A DNA stretch of 64,000 nt from contig PAME01000014.1 of the NCBI GenBank assembly GCA_002707155.1, positions 1 to 64,000 on the forward strand, read 5' to 3'. Below are positions 35,388 through 45,566 of the stretch, piece by piece. The translations under genes and the position numbers were made by a program. Position 1 is the stretch's first letter. Each line of letters starts with the position of its first letter. This DNA comes from Crocinitomicaceae bacterium. GTDB taxonomy: Bacteria > Bacteroidota > Bacteroidia > Flavobacteriales_G > Salibacteraceae. The notes below the pieces were generated by a model that was not told the origin of the DNA, did not search any database, and was given only the letters and a program-made list of their open reading frames with translations.

Positions 35388-37271
35388 ATGAATAATTTAA
35401 GCTGTTTAGTTTTAGTCCTAACTTTATTTACTGGTTTAACTTCGTGCAACTCAGATAAGCCGGTAAAAGAAGATAAAGTAGAAATACAAAAAGAAACAAT
35501 GAATTTTGAGGACAAGCACACTTATGCCAAACCGAAAGAAGCTGTAATTACCCATCTTGATTGGAAAGCAACGGTTGATTTTGAAACCAAAACTATAACT
35601 GCGACAGCTGCTTACAATATCAAAAGAGCTGCATCGGCTTCTAAAATTATTTTTGATACAAAAGATAGCTTAGACATTTTAGCAGTTCGCATTGATGGAA
35701 AACCAGCGAATTTCGAAATTGGCGCTACTGATAAATTCTTAGGTGCTCCTTTAACAGTTGAGCTTACAAAAGAAGCAAAACAAGTAGAAATTGATTACAA
35801 AACGAATCCAAGTGCAGCAGCAGTGCAATGGCTAAGTCCACAACAAACCGCAAATAAGACTGCGCCATTTCTATTTACACAATCGCAAGCAATTTTAGCG
35901 CGTAGTTGGTTTCCTATTCAAGACGGTCCGGGCATTCGCTTTACCTATAATGCTGAAGTCACCGTGCCTAAAGGCATGATTGCTTTGATGAGTGCTGAAA
36001 ACCCAACCGAGAAAAATGAATCTGGAGTTTACACCTTCTCAATGAAACAACCAGTTCCTGCCTATTTAATGGCTTTGACTATTGGAGATGTTGATTACAA
36101 AAAACTAGGCGCCCACACCGGAATCTACGCAGAATCTTCCTTAATGGAAAAAGCTGCTTATGAATTTGCGGAAATGGAAGATATGCTGGTTGCAGCAGAA
36201 AAGCTATATGGCAAATATCAGTGGGAAGTGTACGACATGATTATCCTCCCTCCTTCTTTTCCTTTTGGTGGAATGGAAAACCCTAGACTAACTTTTGCAA
36301 CACCTACAATTATCGCTGGTGACCGATCTTTAACTGCTTTAGTTGCCCACGAGTTGGCGCACAGCTGGAGTGGAAACTTGGTTACTAATGCCACTTGGGA
36401 TGATTTCTGGTTGAATGAAGGGTTTACCGTTTACTTTGAAAGAAGAATAATGGAATCATTGTATGGTAAAGACTACGCAGAAATGTTAGCGCAATTGGGT
36501 TACCAAGACTTACTAGAAACGGTTGATGGGTATATGGAAGATGGCCAACCTAAAGACACACATTTAAAATTAGATTTAAATGATCGTAATCCAGATGATG
36601 GAATGTCTGACATTGCATACGAAAAGGGATATTTCTTTTTAAGATTGGTTGAAAATACGGTTGGAAGAGAAAAATTCGATGTGTTCCTAAAGGATTATTT
36701 CCAAGGAAATGCATTTAAAGTAATGACTACAGAAGCATTTATAATTCATCTGAAAGCTAATCTATTAGACTCGACAACTTACAACTCAATTGGCGCAGAT
36801 AACTGGATTTACGGTGAAGGTCTTCCCGATAATTTACCAGCTCCAAACAGCAATAAATTTGAACTCGTAAATGCACAAATTGAAGCGTGGAAAGAAGGAA
36901 CAGCTGCTAATACATTAACTGTAGTTGACTGGACTTCACACGAATGGTTGCACTTTATCAGAAATCTACCAATGGGATTATCATTTGACAAAATGAAAGA
37001 ACTAGACAATGCGTTCAAATTCACAAAGTCTGGAAATTCTGAAGTATTAGCTGCTTGGTTTCAGCATACCATTAAAAACAATTATGTTCCAGCAAACCAA
37101 GTAATGAAAGACTTTTTGATTTCTGTTGGTAGAAGGAAGTTTTTAACTCCAACTTACACAGCGCTTAAAGAGTCCGGTAAAATGGCAATGGCTAAGGAAA
37201 TCTATAAAGAAGCCAGACCTAATTACCATAGTGTTAGCAAACAAACTATGGACGAATTGTTGGGATTCTAA
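35388..37271 (+). CDS. M1 family aminopeptidase, lipoprotein
   Basis: This 627-residue zinc aminopeptidase of the leukotriene A4 hydrolase type starts at ATG 35388; a TTG two codons before is less likely. The N-terminus is a lipoprotein signal (LVLTLFTGLTSC, Cys near 20). The zinc site is HELAHSW (H321, E322, H325) with the third ligand E344 in NEGFT, exactly 18 residues after H325. The exopeptidase motif FGGMENP precedes it at about 296. The C-terminal helical domain typical of LTA4 hydrolase is present. It should cut N-terminal residues from peptides in the periplasm or at the surface. Proline dehydrogenase follows in the same direction, 9 bp on. Confidence 0.95.
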   Translation: MNNLSCLVLVLTLFTGLTSCNSDKPVKEDKVEIQKETMNFEDKHTYAKPKEAVITHLDWKATVDFETKTITATAAYNIKRAASASKIIFDTKDSLDILAVRIDGKPANFEIGATDKFLGAPLTVELTKEAKQVEIDYKTNPSAAAVQWLSPQQTANKTAPFLFTQSQAILARSWFPIQDGPGIRFTYNAEVTVPKGMIALMSAENPTEKNESGVYTFSMKQPVPAYLMALTIGDVDYKKLGAHTGIYAESSLMEKAAYEFAEMEDMLVAAEKLYGKYQWEVYDMIILPPSFPFGGMENPRLTFATPTIIAGDRSLTALVAHELAHSWSGNLVTNATWDDFWLNEGFTVYFERRIMESLYGKDYAEMLAQLGYQDLLETVDGYMEDGQPKDTHLKLDLNDRNPDDGMSDIAYEKGYFFLRLVENTVGREKFDVFLKDYFQGNAFKVMTTEAFIIHLKANLLDSTTYNSIGADNWIYGEGLPDNLPAPNSNKFELVNAQIEAWKEGTAANTLTVVDWTSHEWLHFIRNLPMGLSFDKMKELDNAFKFTKSGNSEVLAAWFQHTIKNNYVPANQVMKDFLISVGRRKFLTPTYTALKESGKMAMAKEIYKEARPNYHSVSKQTMDELLGF

Positions 37272-37280
37272 ATCTAAGAA

Positions 37281-38468
37281 ATGAGTAATATTCCTTCGTT
37301 TAGCAATACCGAAGTTGCCTTTAAAGCAAAATCAAGCGGTGAATTAAAGTTTACAAGCTTAATTTTTAAGATGATGGGAAGCCCAGGTTTGGTGAATAGT
37401 CTCACTGGGTTAACCACTTTCGCTTTAAAAATTCATTTACCAATTCAATGGATAATTAAAAAAACAATTTTCAAACAATTTTGTGGAGGTGAAAAAATCC
37501 AAGAATGCAGCAGCACCTATGAATCATTGCGTAAAAACAATATTGAAGCAATATTAGATTACAGCGTAGAAGGACAATCAAAAGAAGCTGATTTTGATAA
37601 AGTACGAGACGAATTATTACAATTGGTTTCAAATGCTAAAAAACACGCTAAAGTTCCTACTACTTGCATGAAAGTAACTGGGATTGCAAGCTTCTCAATA
37701 TTGGAAAAAGTATCAGCAAATACTGAATTAAAGGAAATAGAGAAACAAGAATATAATCGAGTAATTCAGCGATTAGAAGCCATTTGTGCAAAAGCCTTCG
37801 AAAATGGCGTTAAAATTTATATTGACGCCGAAGAAACCTGGATTCAAGTAGCTATCGATCGTTTGGCTGAAGTCATGATGCAAAAGTATAATGGCAAAGA
37901 AGCAATCGTTTATACAACGCTCCAAATGTATCGTCATGACCGCCTAAACTATCTACAAGTTTTAATTGAAAAAGCCATCAATCATAATTTTTTCCTTGGA
38001 GTCAAAATAGTGCGAGGCGCATATCTGGAAAAGGAAAATGAAAGAGCAAATCAAAAAGGATATAATACTCCTATGCAACCAAGCAAACTTTCTACGGACA
38101 ACGATTACAACGCAGCTTTAAAGTTGATTATGAATAATATCCAAAAGGTGGAATTGTGTGCTGGAACGCACAATGAGGAAAGTGCTAAATTGCTGTGCGA
38201 ATTGATGCAAGAAAAAGGGTTGGACAATTCTTATAAGGGTATATTCTTTTCTCAGCTCTATGGTATGTCTGATAATATTAGCTTTAACCTTGCTCATGCA
38301 GGTTATAATGTTTCAAAATATCTTCCATATGGCCCTGTTCGTGACACACTTCCATACCTAATTCGTAGAGCACGAGAGAATACCTCAATTGCAGGTCAAA
38401 TGGGGCGCGAGTTAACCCTAATAACCAGCGAGTTATTAAGAAGAAAAAATCAGCCAACTAAAAAATAA
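37281..38468 (+). CDS. Proline dehydrogenase
   Basis: This 395-residue FAD enzyme oxidises proline to pyrroline-5-carboxylate and is of the stand-alone type, without the P5C dehydrogenase part of PutA. Motifs: CMKVTGIASF (about 130), YIDAEETW, KIVRGAYLEKENERA, GTHNEESAKLL (His for FAD contact) and the end PYLIRRARENTSIAGQ, where the paired Arg residues bind the proline carboxylate. It lies 9 bp after the aminopeptidase, so peptides trimmed outside and proline burned inside may be linked, an inference from position. Confidence 0.93.
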   Translation: MSNIPSFSNTEVAFKAKSSGELKFTSLIFKMMGSPGLVNSLTGLTTFALKIHLPIQWIIKKTIFKQFCGGEKIQECSSTYESLRKNNIEAILDYSVEGQSKEADFDKVRDELLQLVSNAKKHAKVPTTCMKVTGIASFSILEKVSANTELKEIEKQEYNRVIQRLEAICAKAFENGVKIYIDAEETWIQVAIDRLAEVMMQKYNGKEAIVYTTLQMYRHDRLNYLQVLIEKAINHNFFLGVKIVRGAYLEKENERANQKGYNTPMQPSKLSTDNDYNAALKLIMNNIQKVELCAGTHNEESAKLLCELMQEKGLDNSYKGIFFSQLYGMSDNISFNLAHAGYNVSKYLPYGPVRDTLPYLIRRARENTSIAGQMGRELTLITSELLRRKNQPTKK

Positions 38469-38550
38469 AACTCACGTCTTACATTGTAAAGCTTAAGGCT
38501 TTAGTTTAAAAGCTTTGCTTATTGTATTTTTACTGAAAATTTTGAAAATA

Positions 38551-41043
38551 ATGCGTTTATTAATTACCCTCATAACTCTATCACTACTTGCTCATATTGC
38601 ACCTGCACAATATTGCACACCTGTAGGAAATTGCGTGTTTGATGATAACATCGATGACTTTCAATTCAACACTATTTCCAATTTAAATTCAGGAGGTTCA
38701 AATTGTGGTTCAAGGTTTGCCCCAAGGAATGCCTATTCCAACACCGGAATTAGAACAACCGTAACACAGGGTCAAAAATATTATATGCGTGTTGCATCCA
38801 ATGCTATTGCTAATCGTGAACAAGGGTTCGGGATATGGATTGACTTTAATAACGATAACGATTTTGAAGATCTTGGCGAGTTTGTGTGGAATTCAGCAGG
38901 TGCTGATTCAGCGTTCACCGATTCAATTCTCATTCCTTTTTCTTCCTCAACCGGGTTAACTAGAATGCGTGTAAGAAGTCAAAGAAATGCGACAATTAAC
39001 TCGACACAATCGTGTTCAACGATTAACCGAGGAGAAACTGAAGACTATCTAATTGATATTCAAGCGGCTAGAATTGCTCCACTTACAGATTTTACTTCAA
39101 ATACGACTTTTACCTGCGACGGAATCGTGAAGTTTGAAGATACTACTCCCAATCAAGTCACCTCTAGATTATGGGATTTTGGGGATGGAGGCACTTCTAC
39201 TCTATCCAACCCAACACACAACTATACCTCTACTGGAGTTTATACCGTAAAACTAACTTGTACAAATAGTTTTGGTTCCAAACAAGAAGTTAAAACTAAT
39301 TTAATCACCTACAATGCAAGCGGCTTAAAACGTGCCTCTTGCTCCCCTAATACCAGTTCTGTAAATGCTGGTTTTGGTATATCCAACTTTTCTTTCACCA
39401 CCATTAACAATCCTAGTGCTGACGCTACAGTTGGATTTGAAGACTTGTCCTGTATACAAGGAACAGCAAAGCAAGGAGTAGTATACCAAATGACAATTTC
39501 TGCGCCAAATGCACCTGCAAATCAAAATTTTAGAGCTTGGATTGATTATAACAACGATGGGCTTTTTAGTAATTCTACAGAACTCGTTTTATCGCAGGAC
39601 GATCAAAAATCGGGAATAGTAAGCTTGAGAATTCCTTCGAACATAGTTATTGGAACTCCATTGAGAATTAGAGTTGCTGCTGTTTACACTTTAAGTGCTC
39701 CAGCATCTGCAAGTTTTAATGCATGCTCTAATCTTAGTTATGGTCAAATGGAAGACTATAGCATTGTCTTTTCATTAAATACAAGTGCACCGGCAGCTGA
39801 ATTTGAAGCGGGTAATATAAAATCATGTAACGGAACGGTTGAATTCTCTGATCTCTCAACAAACGTTCCTACGACGTGGGCATGGGATTTTGGAGATGGG
39901 AATACTAGCATATTGCAAAATCCAAGACATACTTATGCAGCAAGTGGAGATTATACGGTAAGTTTAACTGCATCAAATCTTTACGGTTCGAATAAAACGA
40001 CAAAAACGTCTTATATCTCGGTTAAATTGGCTGATGCTGTAAAAAGCGCTTGTATTCCTACAACTAATGCACATCGAGAGGATTATGGAATTCGCTCTGT
40101 CTTATTTGAGTCCATCAACAATTCAACTGAAGATGGTCGAGTTGGGTACGAAGATTTTAGTTGTGATAAGCAAGTTATTGTTGAAGAGGCCAAAACGTAT
40201 AATATTGAAATCAAAACGGGGTCTTTAAACCTTGAAGACGTTTATGTGTGGATAGATTACAATAATGACGGATTGCTCGACCCAACGAATGAACAAGCTT
40301 TTTTCTCTAGCAGTGATAGCATTCATAAAGGAACCATTACAATTCCTTCGGCCAGTATTAAATTCAAACCGCTAAGAATGCGAGTTATGAGCGATATATT
40401 AGGGACGAATCCTAATGCTTGCACAAATCCAAATTATGGGCAGGCTGAAGATTATGGGCTAATTATTACTGGAGATACTACAGGTCAACCTCAGGCTCCA
40501 AACGCAAACTTTAGCGCAGATTCCATTCAATCTTGCTTAGGTTTAATAAAGTTTACCGATAACTCCAGTAATTCTCCAACGAATTGGAATTGGGATTTTG
40601 GCGATGGAAATACTAGCACATTACAAAATCCAAGTCATCAATACAGCTCAGCGGGTGTTTTTACAATAAAGCTAACGGCCAGCAATAGTATAGGGAACGA
40701 TGTAGAAACCAAAATGAGTTACTTAGAAGTTGATGAACGTTTTTGCCCACCTGGCGCTAAGGATGGCGAAGTTGGTATTGAAGCATTTACATTTGAAAAA
40801 TCCATATTAGTTTATCCTAACCCCGCTCAAGATATTGTAAACATTGAGTTTCCAGTATATGCTGTTCAAAAGTTTGAAGTTGCTTTAATTTCAGTTCAAG
40901 GACAAGTTTTATATTTGAACGAAATAGAAGTTGGACAAACTGAAAAAATTCAATTGAGTCTAGAAGGTTTCTCTACTGGCCTTCAATTCATACAAATAAA
41001 AATGGGTGAATCAACTTTCACAAAAAAGCTGATAGTAAAGTAA
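38551..41043 (+). CDS. T9SS type A surface protein with three GEVED-PKD modules
   Basis: I chose ATG 38551 (MRLLITLITLSLLAH, signal peptide), giving 830 residues; a TTG 36 bp upstream is less likely. Three GEVED domains, each with WID(F/Y)NND, at about 95, 329 and 566 alternate with three PKD domains, each with WDFGDG, at W208, W445 and W681; each pair is about 236 residues. A type A sorting domain (LVYPNPAQDIVNIEF from about 752) ends the chain, so T9SS should place it on the surface. GEVED and PKD folds are often seen in adhesins and surface enzymes, but no enzyme domain is present. The next gene begins right at its stop. Confidence 0.92.
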   Translation: MRLLITLITLSLLAHIAPAQYCTPVGNCVFDDNIDDFQFNTISNLNSGGSNCGSRFAPRNAYSNTGIRTTVTQGQKYYMRVASNAIANREQGFGIWIDFNNDNDFEDLGEFVWNSAGADSAFTDSILIPFSSSTGLTRMRVRSQRNATINSTQSCSTINRGETEDYLIDIQAARIAPLTDFTSNTTFTCDGIVKFEDTTPNQVTSRLWDFGDGGTSTLSNPTHNYTSTGVYTVKLTCTNSFGSKQEVKTNLITYNASGLKRASCSPNTSSVNAGFGISNFSFTTINNPSADATVGFEDLSCIQGTAKQGVVYQMTISAPNAPANQNFRAWIDYNNDGLFSNSTELVLSQDDQKSGIVSLRIPSNIVIGTPLRIRVAAVYTLSAPASASFNACSNLSYGQMEDYSIVFSLNTSAPAAEFEAGNIKSCNGTVEFSDLSTNVPTTWAWDFGDGNTSILQNPRHTYAASGDYTVSLTASNLYGSNKTTKTSYISVKLADAVKSACIPTTNAHREDYGIRSVLFESINNSTEDGRVGYEDFSCDKQVIVEEAKTYNIEIKTGSLNLEDVYVWIDYNNDGLLDPTNEQAFFSSSDSIHKGTITIPSASIKFKPLRMRVMSDILGTNPNACTNPNYGQAEDYGLIITGDTTGQPQAPNANFSADSIQSCLGLIKFTDNSSNSPTNWNWDFGDGNTSTLQNPSHQYSSAGVFTIKLTASNSIGNDVETKMSYLEVDERFCPPGAKDGEVGIEAFTFEKSILVYPNPAQDIVNIEFPVYAVQKFEVALISVQGQVLYLNEIEVGQTEKIQLSLEGFSTGLQFIQIKMGESTFTKKLIVK
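39883..39930 (+). repeat. 48-bp PKD-encoding direct repeat, copy 1
   Basis: Matches 40591-40638 with five mismatches in 48 bases (about 90 percent), in the same reading frame, covering the WDFGDGN segment of the second PKD domain. The equivalent first PKD segment (from 39172) is more diverged. Confidence 0.8.
40591..40638 (+). repeat. 48-bp PKD-encoding direct repeat, copy 2
   Basis: Partner of 39883-39930; encodes the WDFGDGN segment of the third PKD domain. Separation is 708 bp, one 236-residue module. Confidence 0.8.
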
Positions 41044-44000
41044 ATGAGGAATAAAATATTAACCCTTGTTTGCTCTTTAAGCTTGTTTTTAGCTTTTAAC
41101 AATCAAGTCAACGCATTTCACCTTTACGGAGGAGATCTCTCTTATGCATACGTAAGGTCAACAATGGGTGGTACTATGCATGAATACGAAGTTACTTTAA
41201 CATTGTATCAAGATTGCGCTGCATCAAATTGGCTTTCTGCCCATCCGCAAAGTTCCGTTCAAATTAGCGTTCACGAAGGTGCTTTAAATGCAACGGCGCT
41301 TCCTCTTTCGACTCAAAGAGCCACTTCTACATTGCTTTTAACAGATTCATTTAAGCTTGAAAGCAACCTGCCAAATGGCTGCGTAATAGGTGGGCCTTGC
41401 ATTTACAAAACCACATATTTTGGTACTGTTACCGTACCAACTACGTTTGTCGGATATCATTTTATATACGATAGATGTTGTCGAACTTCTGCTCCGGCTA
41501 ACTTAAACATCCCAGGCGGTTCAACTGTAGACGGAACAATTATAACGAGCTGGACGGCCTCAACTTCTATTAAAAATACATCTCCAAAATTTAGGGATTT
41601 TGATTTTCCATTTATCTGTATAAACAAAACAAATAGTGTTCTCAATATCGCCCAGGATGCTGATGGGGACCTACTCAATTATTCTTTTTATAGTCCTTTC
41701 GATGGTTTGGCAAGCCCAGGAGATTATACTGGTGGCTATGCTACTGCATTTCCACCTAGTCTAGCGCCATATAGAACTGGGTTTTCAGCTCAACAACCGC
41801 TGGGAGGAGGAACTATTTCTATAAACGGTCTAACGGGGTTTACAACCATGAATACAACTGTTGCTGGGGATTACGTGGTAGGCATTAAGGTCATAGAAAT
41901 AGATAAGAACGGTCAAACCGTAGGTGTCGTCCATAGAGAATATCAGTTTCCTTTTGTTAATTGTAACGACACAAATAATACGCAACCTCAACTAGCTGGA
42001 AGCGGAAAATCAGATTATGAAATTGACGCTGGCGATACACTTTGCTTTGATATTGAATTTGAAGATAAGGGTGGCTCACCACTCGATTATTTATATCGAG
42101 TTGAAGGTTTGATTTTCGATACTAATTTCACAAAACCAGCGGCAAATCTATCTACTCCAATTTTTACTCCTGGAAAATCAAAACAAGAATTTTGCTGGAC
42201 TACAAGTTGTGAACAAGGAAGACCAACGAAATATTATTTCTCTGCTACAGTTGCAGACTCGGCTTGTGTTCCAAATCAAAATAGTGTCGTATTTTCTGTT
42301 TTAGTAAATCCAGCTAAAACTCCAAAGGTAATTAACGGGCCTTCAAGTTTATGCGCTGGTGCATCGAATGTTGTGTATACTACGGACACCATACCTGGAC
42401 TAATTTACAATTGGACAGTGACAGGTGGAAGTATAGTTTCTGGTGGAACGGGACCTTCTATTACTGTTAATTGGGGCAATGGTCCCGGAGGAAATATTCA
42501 AGTTTCAGGAGTAAACTCGAATGGTTGCCAGGGTGATACTATTGACAAAGCAGTATTCGTGGCAACATTCCCTATAAATGCGGGAAGAGATACATTGCTT
42601 TGCTCTGGGGATACAGTGATTCTAGGCGGAACTGCATCAAACCCAACAGCACCCAATGGCTATACTATCCGTTGGAGTTCTGGTAGCTTTCTCAATATCG
42701 ATACGATAGCTAATCCGAGAGCATTTCCCAATATTACTACTGACTTTATATTATCGGTTACCGATACTACTGGTAATTGCACCGTTGTTGATACGATAAC
42801 TGTTCGCGTAGGAGTTAATCCATCTGCTAGCATAAGTAATGACACAACTTTGTGCGAGGGTAATCAAACGTCTCTATTAGCTAGTGGCGGCACAAAATAT
42901 ACTTGGTCTCCAGGTATCTTATTGAATGATAGTACTATTGCAAATCCTATAACTAATATCACATCCGATCAACTGTTTATTGTAAAAATTGAAGACCCCG
43001 GTAATGCTTGTTTAACTTTAGATTCTGTTTTGGTTGCCGTTGATGAACAAAGAGATCTAGACCCAGGAACGGATTCTTCAATTTGTTTTGGGTTAACACA
43101 CATTTTGGGAGGAAGGCCAACAGGTGTTCCAAATGCAACTTTTAATTGGACACCTTCAGCTAATCTGAGCAGCGCAACTGATACCAATCCCATTTATACT
43201 CTTTTAGGAATCGACACCACTACCTTTTTCGTTACAATGACCACGCCTGCAGGTTGTGTTTTCAATGATTCCATAGAAGTAAGAGTTGATAGTATTCCAA
43301 TTGTTGATTTACTTTTTGGTAGAGATACCATTTGTCAGCAAGACACAACGTTTATTGAGGCTACAGGAGGTGTTTCATATACCTGGAATGTTACCGGAAT
43401 TACTGGAGCTGGACCGCATATAATTACTCCAAATGCTGGTTTGATGTACAAGGTCATTGGAACAGATTCAAATTTCTGCTCAGCGCAAGACAGTCAGTTT
43501 ATTCAAGTAAAAACTATACCTCAAATTTCGATTTCTCAAGACACTATTTTCCTATGTAATTTAGATACTATTAAGTTATCTACTCCATTAGGTGCTGCAA
43601 GCTATGCATGGTCACCCAACTACAATATACTGCCTGACACAACTGTTGCTGAGCCTAGTGTTTTCCCTCGTGTAGACACAACTTATGTTGTAAGAGTTTC
43701 TAATTTTGATGGTTGCGACGGTGTCGATTCTATTCGTATAGAAGTAGATAGTATCGTTCCTACTGAAGCGGGTCCAGCAATTACATTTTGCGCACCCGAT
43801 ACAATACAAATTGGCGGAAACCCAACTTCACCAACTTTCAACACAACCTATTCTTGGTCTCCAAGCATTGGATTGAGTAATTCTACAATAGCAAATCCAA
43901 ACACCTTTTCTGACACCACCACTATGTATACTGTCAATACTTCGAACGGAAGATGTATTGGCGCAGATAGTGTGCTGGTAACAGTAAAAAATAGACCTAC

Positions 44001-45468
44001 TGTAACTTTTGCTAGAAACCCTTACGAGGTTTGTATTGGTGATACCATTGAAATCGATACGCTCAGCTCAACAGGAACATTAGCCAGTGTTTTAATTAAC
44101 CCTATTCCTACAGTTCTTATTGGTGGAAGTGGCTTTAAACTTAACATTGCTCCATTGACCAGCAACTCATATGACGTAATTCTAACGGATACAAATGGCT
44201 GTATTGATACTTCAAAACTTACTATAAATGTTGTTGCACCACCAAATGTAAATGCTGGTAAAGATACTTTTGAATGTGCAGGAACCCCAGTTCAACTGGT
44301 TGCAACAGGAGCAAGTACTTACTCTTGGTCACCGTCAAATGTATTGGACAAGCCGAATAGCCCAACTCCAGTGGCAAATGCCGATACACTTACTCAATTT
44401 ATTGTAGTAGGTACAACGCAAAATGGTTGTAAGGCTACGGATACTGTAATTATAGATGTTAGAGCCTTACCAATTGTCGATGCTGGAAACCCGCTCATTG
44501 TTTGTTCAGATACAGTTACAACTATTAGACTTGGCGGCAATCCAACGGGAGACCCAACAACACGATTTGTATGGAGCCCGAATATTGACTTGGACAATCC
44601 TAGTTCTCCAAACCCAATTTGCACCTTTACATTGCCAAGAACATATCTATTGCTGGGAATCGACACAAGTGGTTGCGTTAATTCCGATACAGCAGATATT
44701 CGCTTGTATTCTTTTAAAGTGAACAATGTAGCTATTGACTGTTCTAATGATACTATTCAATTGAACTTGTACGATACCTTCGGAACTCCTCCATTTATTT
44801 ATGAATGGTCACCTTCTATTGGACTTTCAGATCCTTCAATTCCAAATCCTAAAGTAACCACCGATACTAGTATTACCTATCAGGTAAAAGTTACAGATAC
44901 TATTGGATGTACAGACAGTGCTTTGGTTGAAGTGTTTGTTAAAGGTCTTGTAAAATCTGCTTTTGAACTTCAAATTCAAGCAGATTGTGATAACACGACG
45001 GTAACAGCCCTAAACCGATCAGAGAATGCAAGCGAATTCAATTGGACGCTTAATGGCGAGAGTATTAGTACTGAAGAATCTCCTGTATTTACATTTCCCT
45101 ATGAAAGTAGTTTTAGTATTGCTTTAACAGCAAAAAGTGATGAAGGTTGTGTTGCCGTTAATTCATCAGATACGGCTACTGTAAAGTTCGATGACTATTT
45201 TACAGGCAAAATTCCTAACATTTTCACTCCCAATGATGATGGAATAAATGACTTATTTGATTTTAGACTGGGTAACCGCCTTGAACAATGTTCAGAAATA
45301 AAAATCTACAATCGTTGGGGAGCGCTTGTTTTCGAATCTCGCGAAAATTCTCATATTTGGGATGGTCGTACTTTTACTGGTGACTTATGTTCTGAAGGTG
45401 TTTATTTCTTCACACTTTCAGTTAATGGAACCAGCTACAAAGGAAATGTTACCCTTATCCGCAACTAA
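41044..45468 (+). CDS. Giant T9SS type B (gliding-motility CHU_C) surface protein
   Basis: The 1474-residue protein starts exactly after the stop of the previous gene. A signal peptide (MRNKILTLVCSLSLFLAFNNQVNA) is followed by an N-terminal domain opening HLYGGDLSYAYVR with a YDRCCR segment, as in gliding-associated proteins of the phylum. Residues about 540-1300 hold about ten repeats of 75-82 residues, each with a WSP-type motif and an ANP-like end (W544, W621, W702, W781, W856, W938, W1095, W1177, W1255; one degenerate unit near 1016). The C-terminus is a CHU_C/type B sorting domain (NIFTPNDDGINDLFDF, then KIYNRWGALVFES). It should be a long stalk at the cell surface. Confidence 0.92.
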   Translation: MRNKILTLVCSLSLFLAFNNQVNAFHLYGGDLSYAYVRSTMGGTMHEYEVTLTLYQDCAASNWLSAHPQSSVQISVHEGALNATALPLSTQRATSTLLLTDSFKLESNLPNGCVIGGPCIYKTTYFGTVTVPTTFVGYHFIYDRCCRTSAPANLNIPGGSTVDGTIITSWTASTSIKNTSPKFRDFDFPFICINKTNSVLNIAQDADGDLLNYSFYSPFDGLASPGDYTGGYATAFPPSLAPYRTGFSAQQPLGGGTISINGLTGFTTMNTTVAGDYVVGIKVIEIDKNGQTVGVVHREYQFPFVNCNDTNNTQPQLAGSGKSDYEIDAGDTLCFDIEFEDKGGSPLDYLYRVEGLIFDTNFTKPAANLSTPIFTPGKSKQEFCWTTSCEQGRPTKYYFSATVADSACVPNQNSVVFSVLVNPAKTPKVINGPSSLCAGASNVVYTTDTIPGLIYNWTVTGGSIVSGGTGPSITVNWGNGPGGNIQVSGVNSNGCQGDTIDKAVFVATFPINAGRDTLLCSGDTVILGGTASNPTAPNGYTIRWSSGSFLNIDTIANPRAFPNITTDFILSVTDTTGNCTVVDTITVRVGVNPSASISNDTTLCEGNQTSLLASGGTKYTWSPGILLNDSTIANPITNITSDQLFIVKIEDPGNACLTLDSVLVAVDEQRDLDPGTDSSICFGLTHILGGRPTGVPNATFNWTPSANLSSATDTNPIYTLLGIDTTTFFVTMTTPAGCVFNDSIEVRVDSIPIVDLLFGRDTICQQDTTFIEATGGVSYTWNVTGITGAGPHIITPNAGLMYKVIGTDSNFCSAQDSQFIQVKTIPQISISQDTIFLCNLDTIKLSTPLGAASYAWSPNYNILPDTTVAEPSVFPRVDTTYVVRVSNFDGCDGVDSIRIEVDSIVPTEAGPAITFCAPDTIQIGGNPTSPTFNTTYSWSPSIGLSNSTIANPNTFSDTTTMYTVNTSNGRCIGADSVLVTVKNRPTVTFARNPYEVCIGDTIEIDTLSSTGTLASVLINPIPTVLIGGSGFKLNIAPLTSNSYDVILTDTNGCIDTSKLTINVVAPPNVNAGKDTFECAGTPVQLVATGASTYSWSPSNVLDKPNSPTPVANADTLTQFIVVGTTQNGCKATDTVIIDVRALPIVDAGNPLIVCSDTVTTIRLGGNPTGDPTTRFVWSPNIDLDNPSSPNPICTFTLPRTYLLLGIDTSGCVNSDTADIRLYSFKVNNVAIDCSNDTIQLNLYDTFGTPPFIYEWSPSIGLSDPSIPNPKVTTDTSITYQVKVTDTIGCTDSALVEVFVKGLVKSAFELQIQADCDNTTVTALNRSENASEFNWTLNGESISTEESPVFTFPYESSFSIALTAKSDEGCVAVNSSDTATVKFDDYFTGKIPNIFTPNDDGINDLFDFRLGNRLEQCSEIKIYNRWGALVFESRENSHIWDGRTFTGDLCSEGVYFFTLSVNGTSYKGNVTLIRN
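42599..44940 (+). repeat. Tandem protein-coding repeats of about 235 bp
   Basis: WSP-type tryptophan codons at 42673, 42904, 43147, 43384, 43609, 43855, 44326, 44572 and 44806 recur at 225-246 bp, with one 471-bp gap equal to two units. Repeats are diverged at the DNA level. Limits are approximate. Confidence 0.7.
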
Positions 45469-45566
45469 GCTTTTTTCCTATTACTTGATATTCAGATAGT
45501 TCTTCTTACTTTTAGGGTTGAATGTAAGGACTGTATTATATAGTCGTTTTCAAACTACAAGAAGTT

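Noticed and set aside
38487-38503. TAAAGC-loop-GCTTTA hairpin after proline dehydrogenase, possible terminator
   Set aside because: Only six pairs, low GC and no T tract follows; read-through to the surface-protein genes cannot be excluded.
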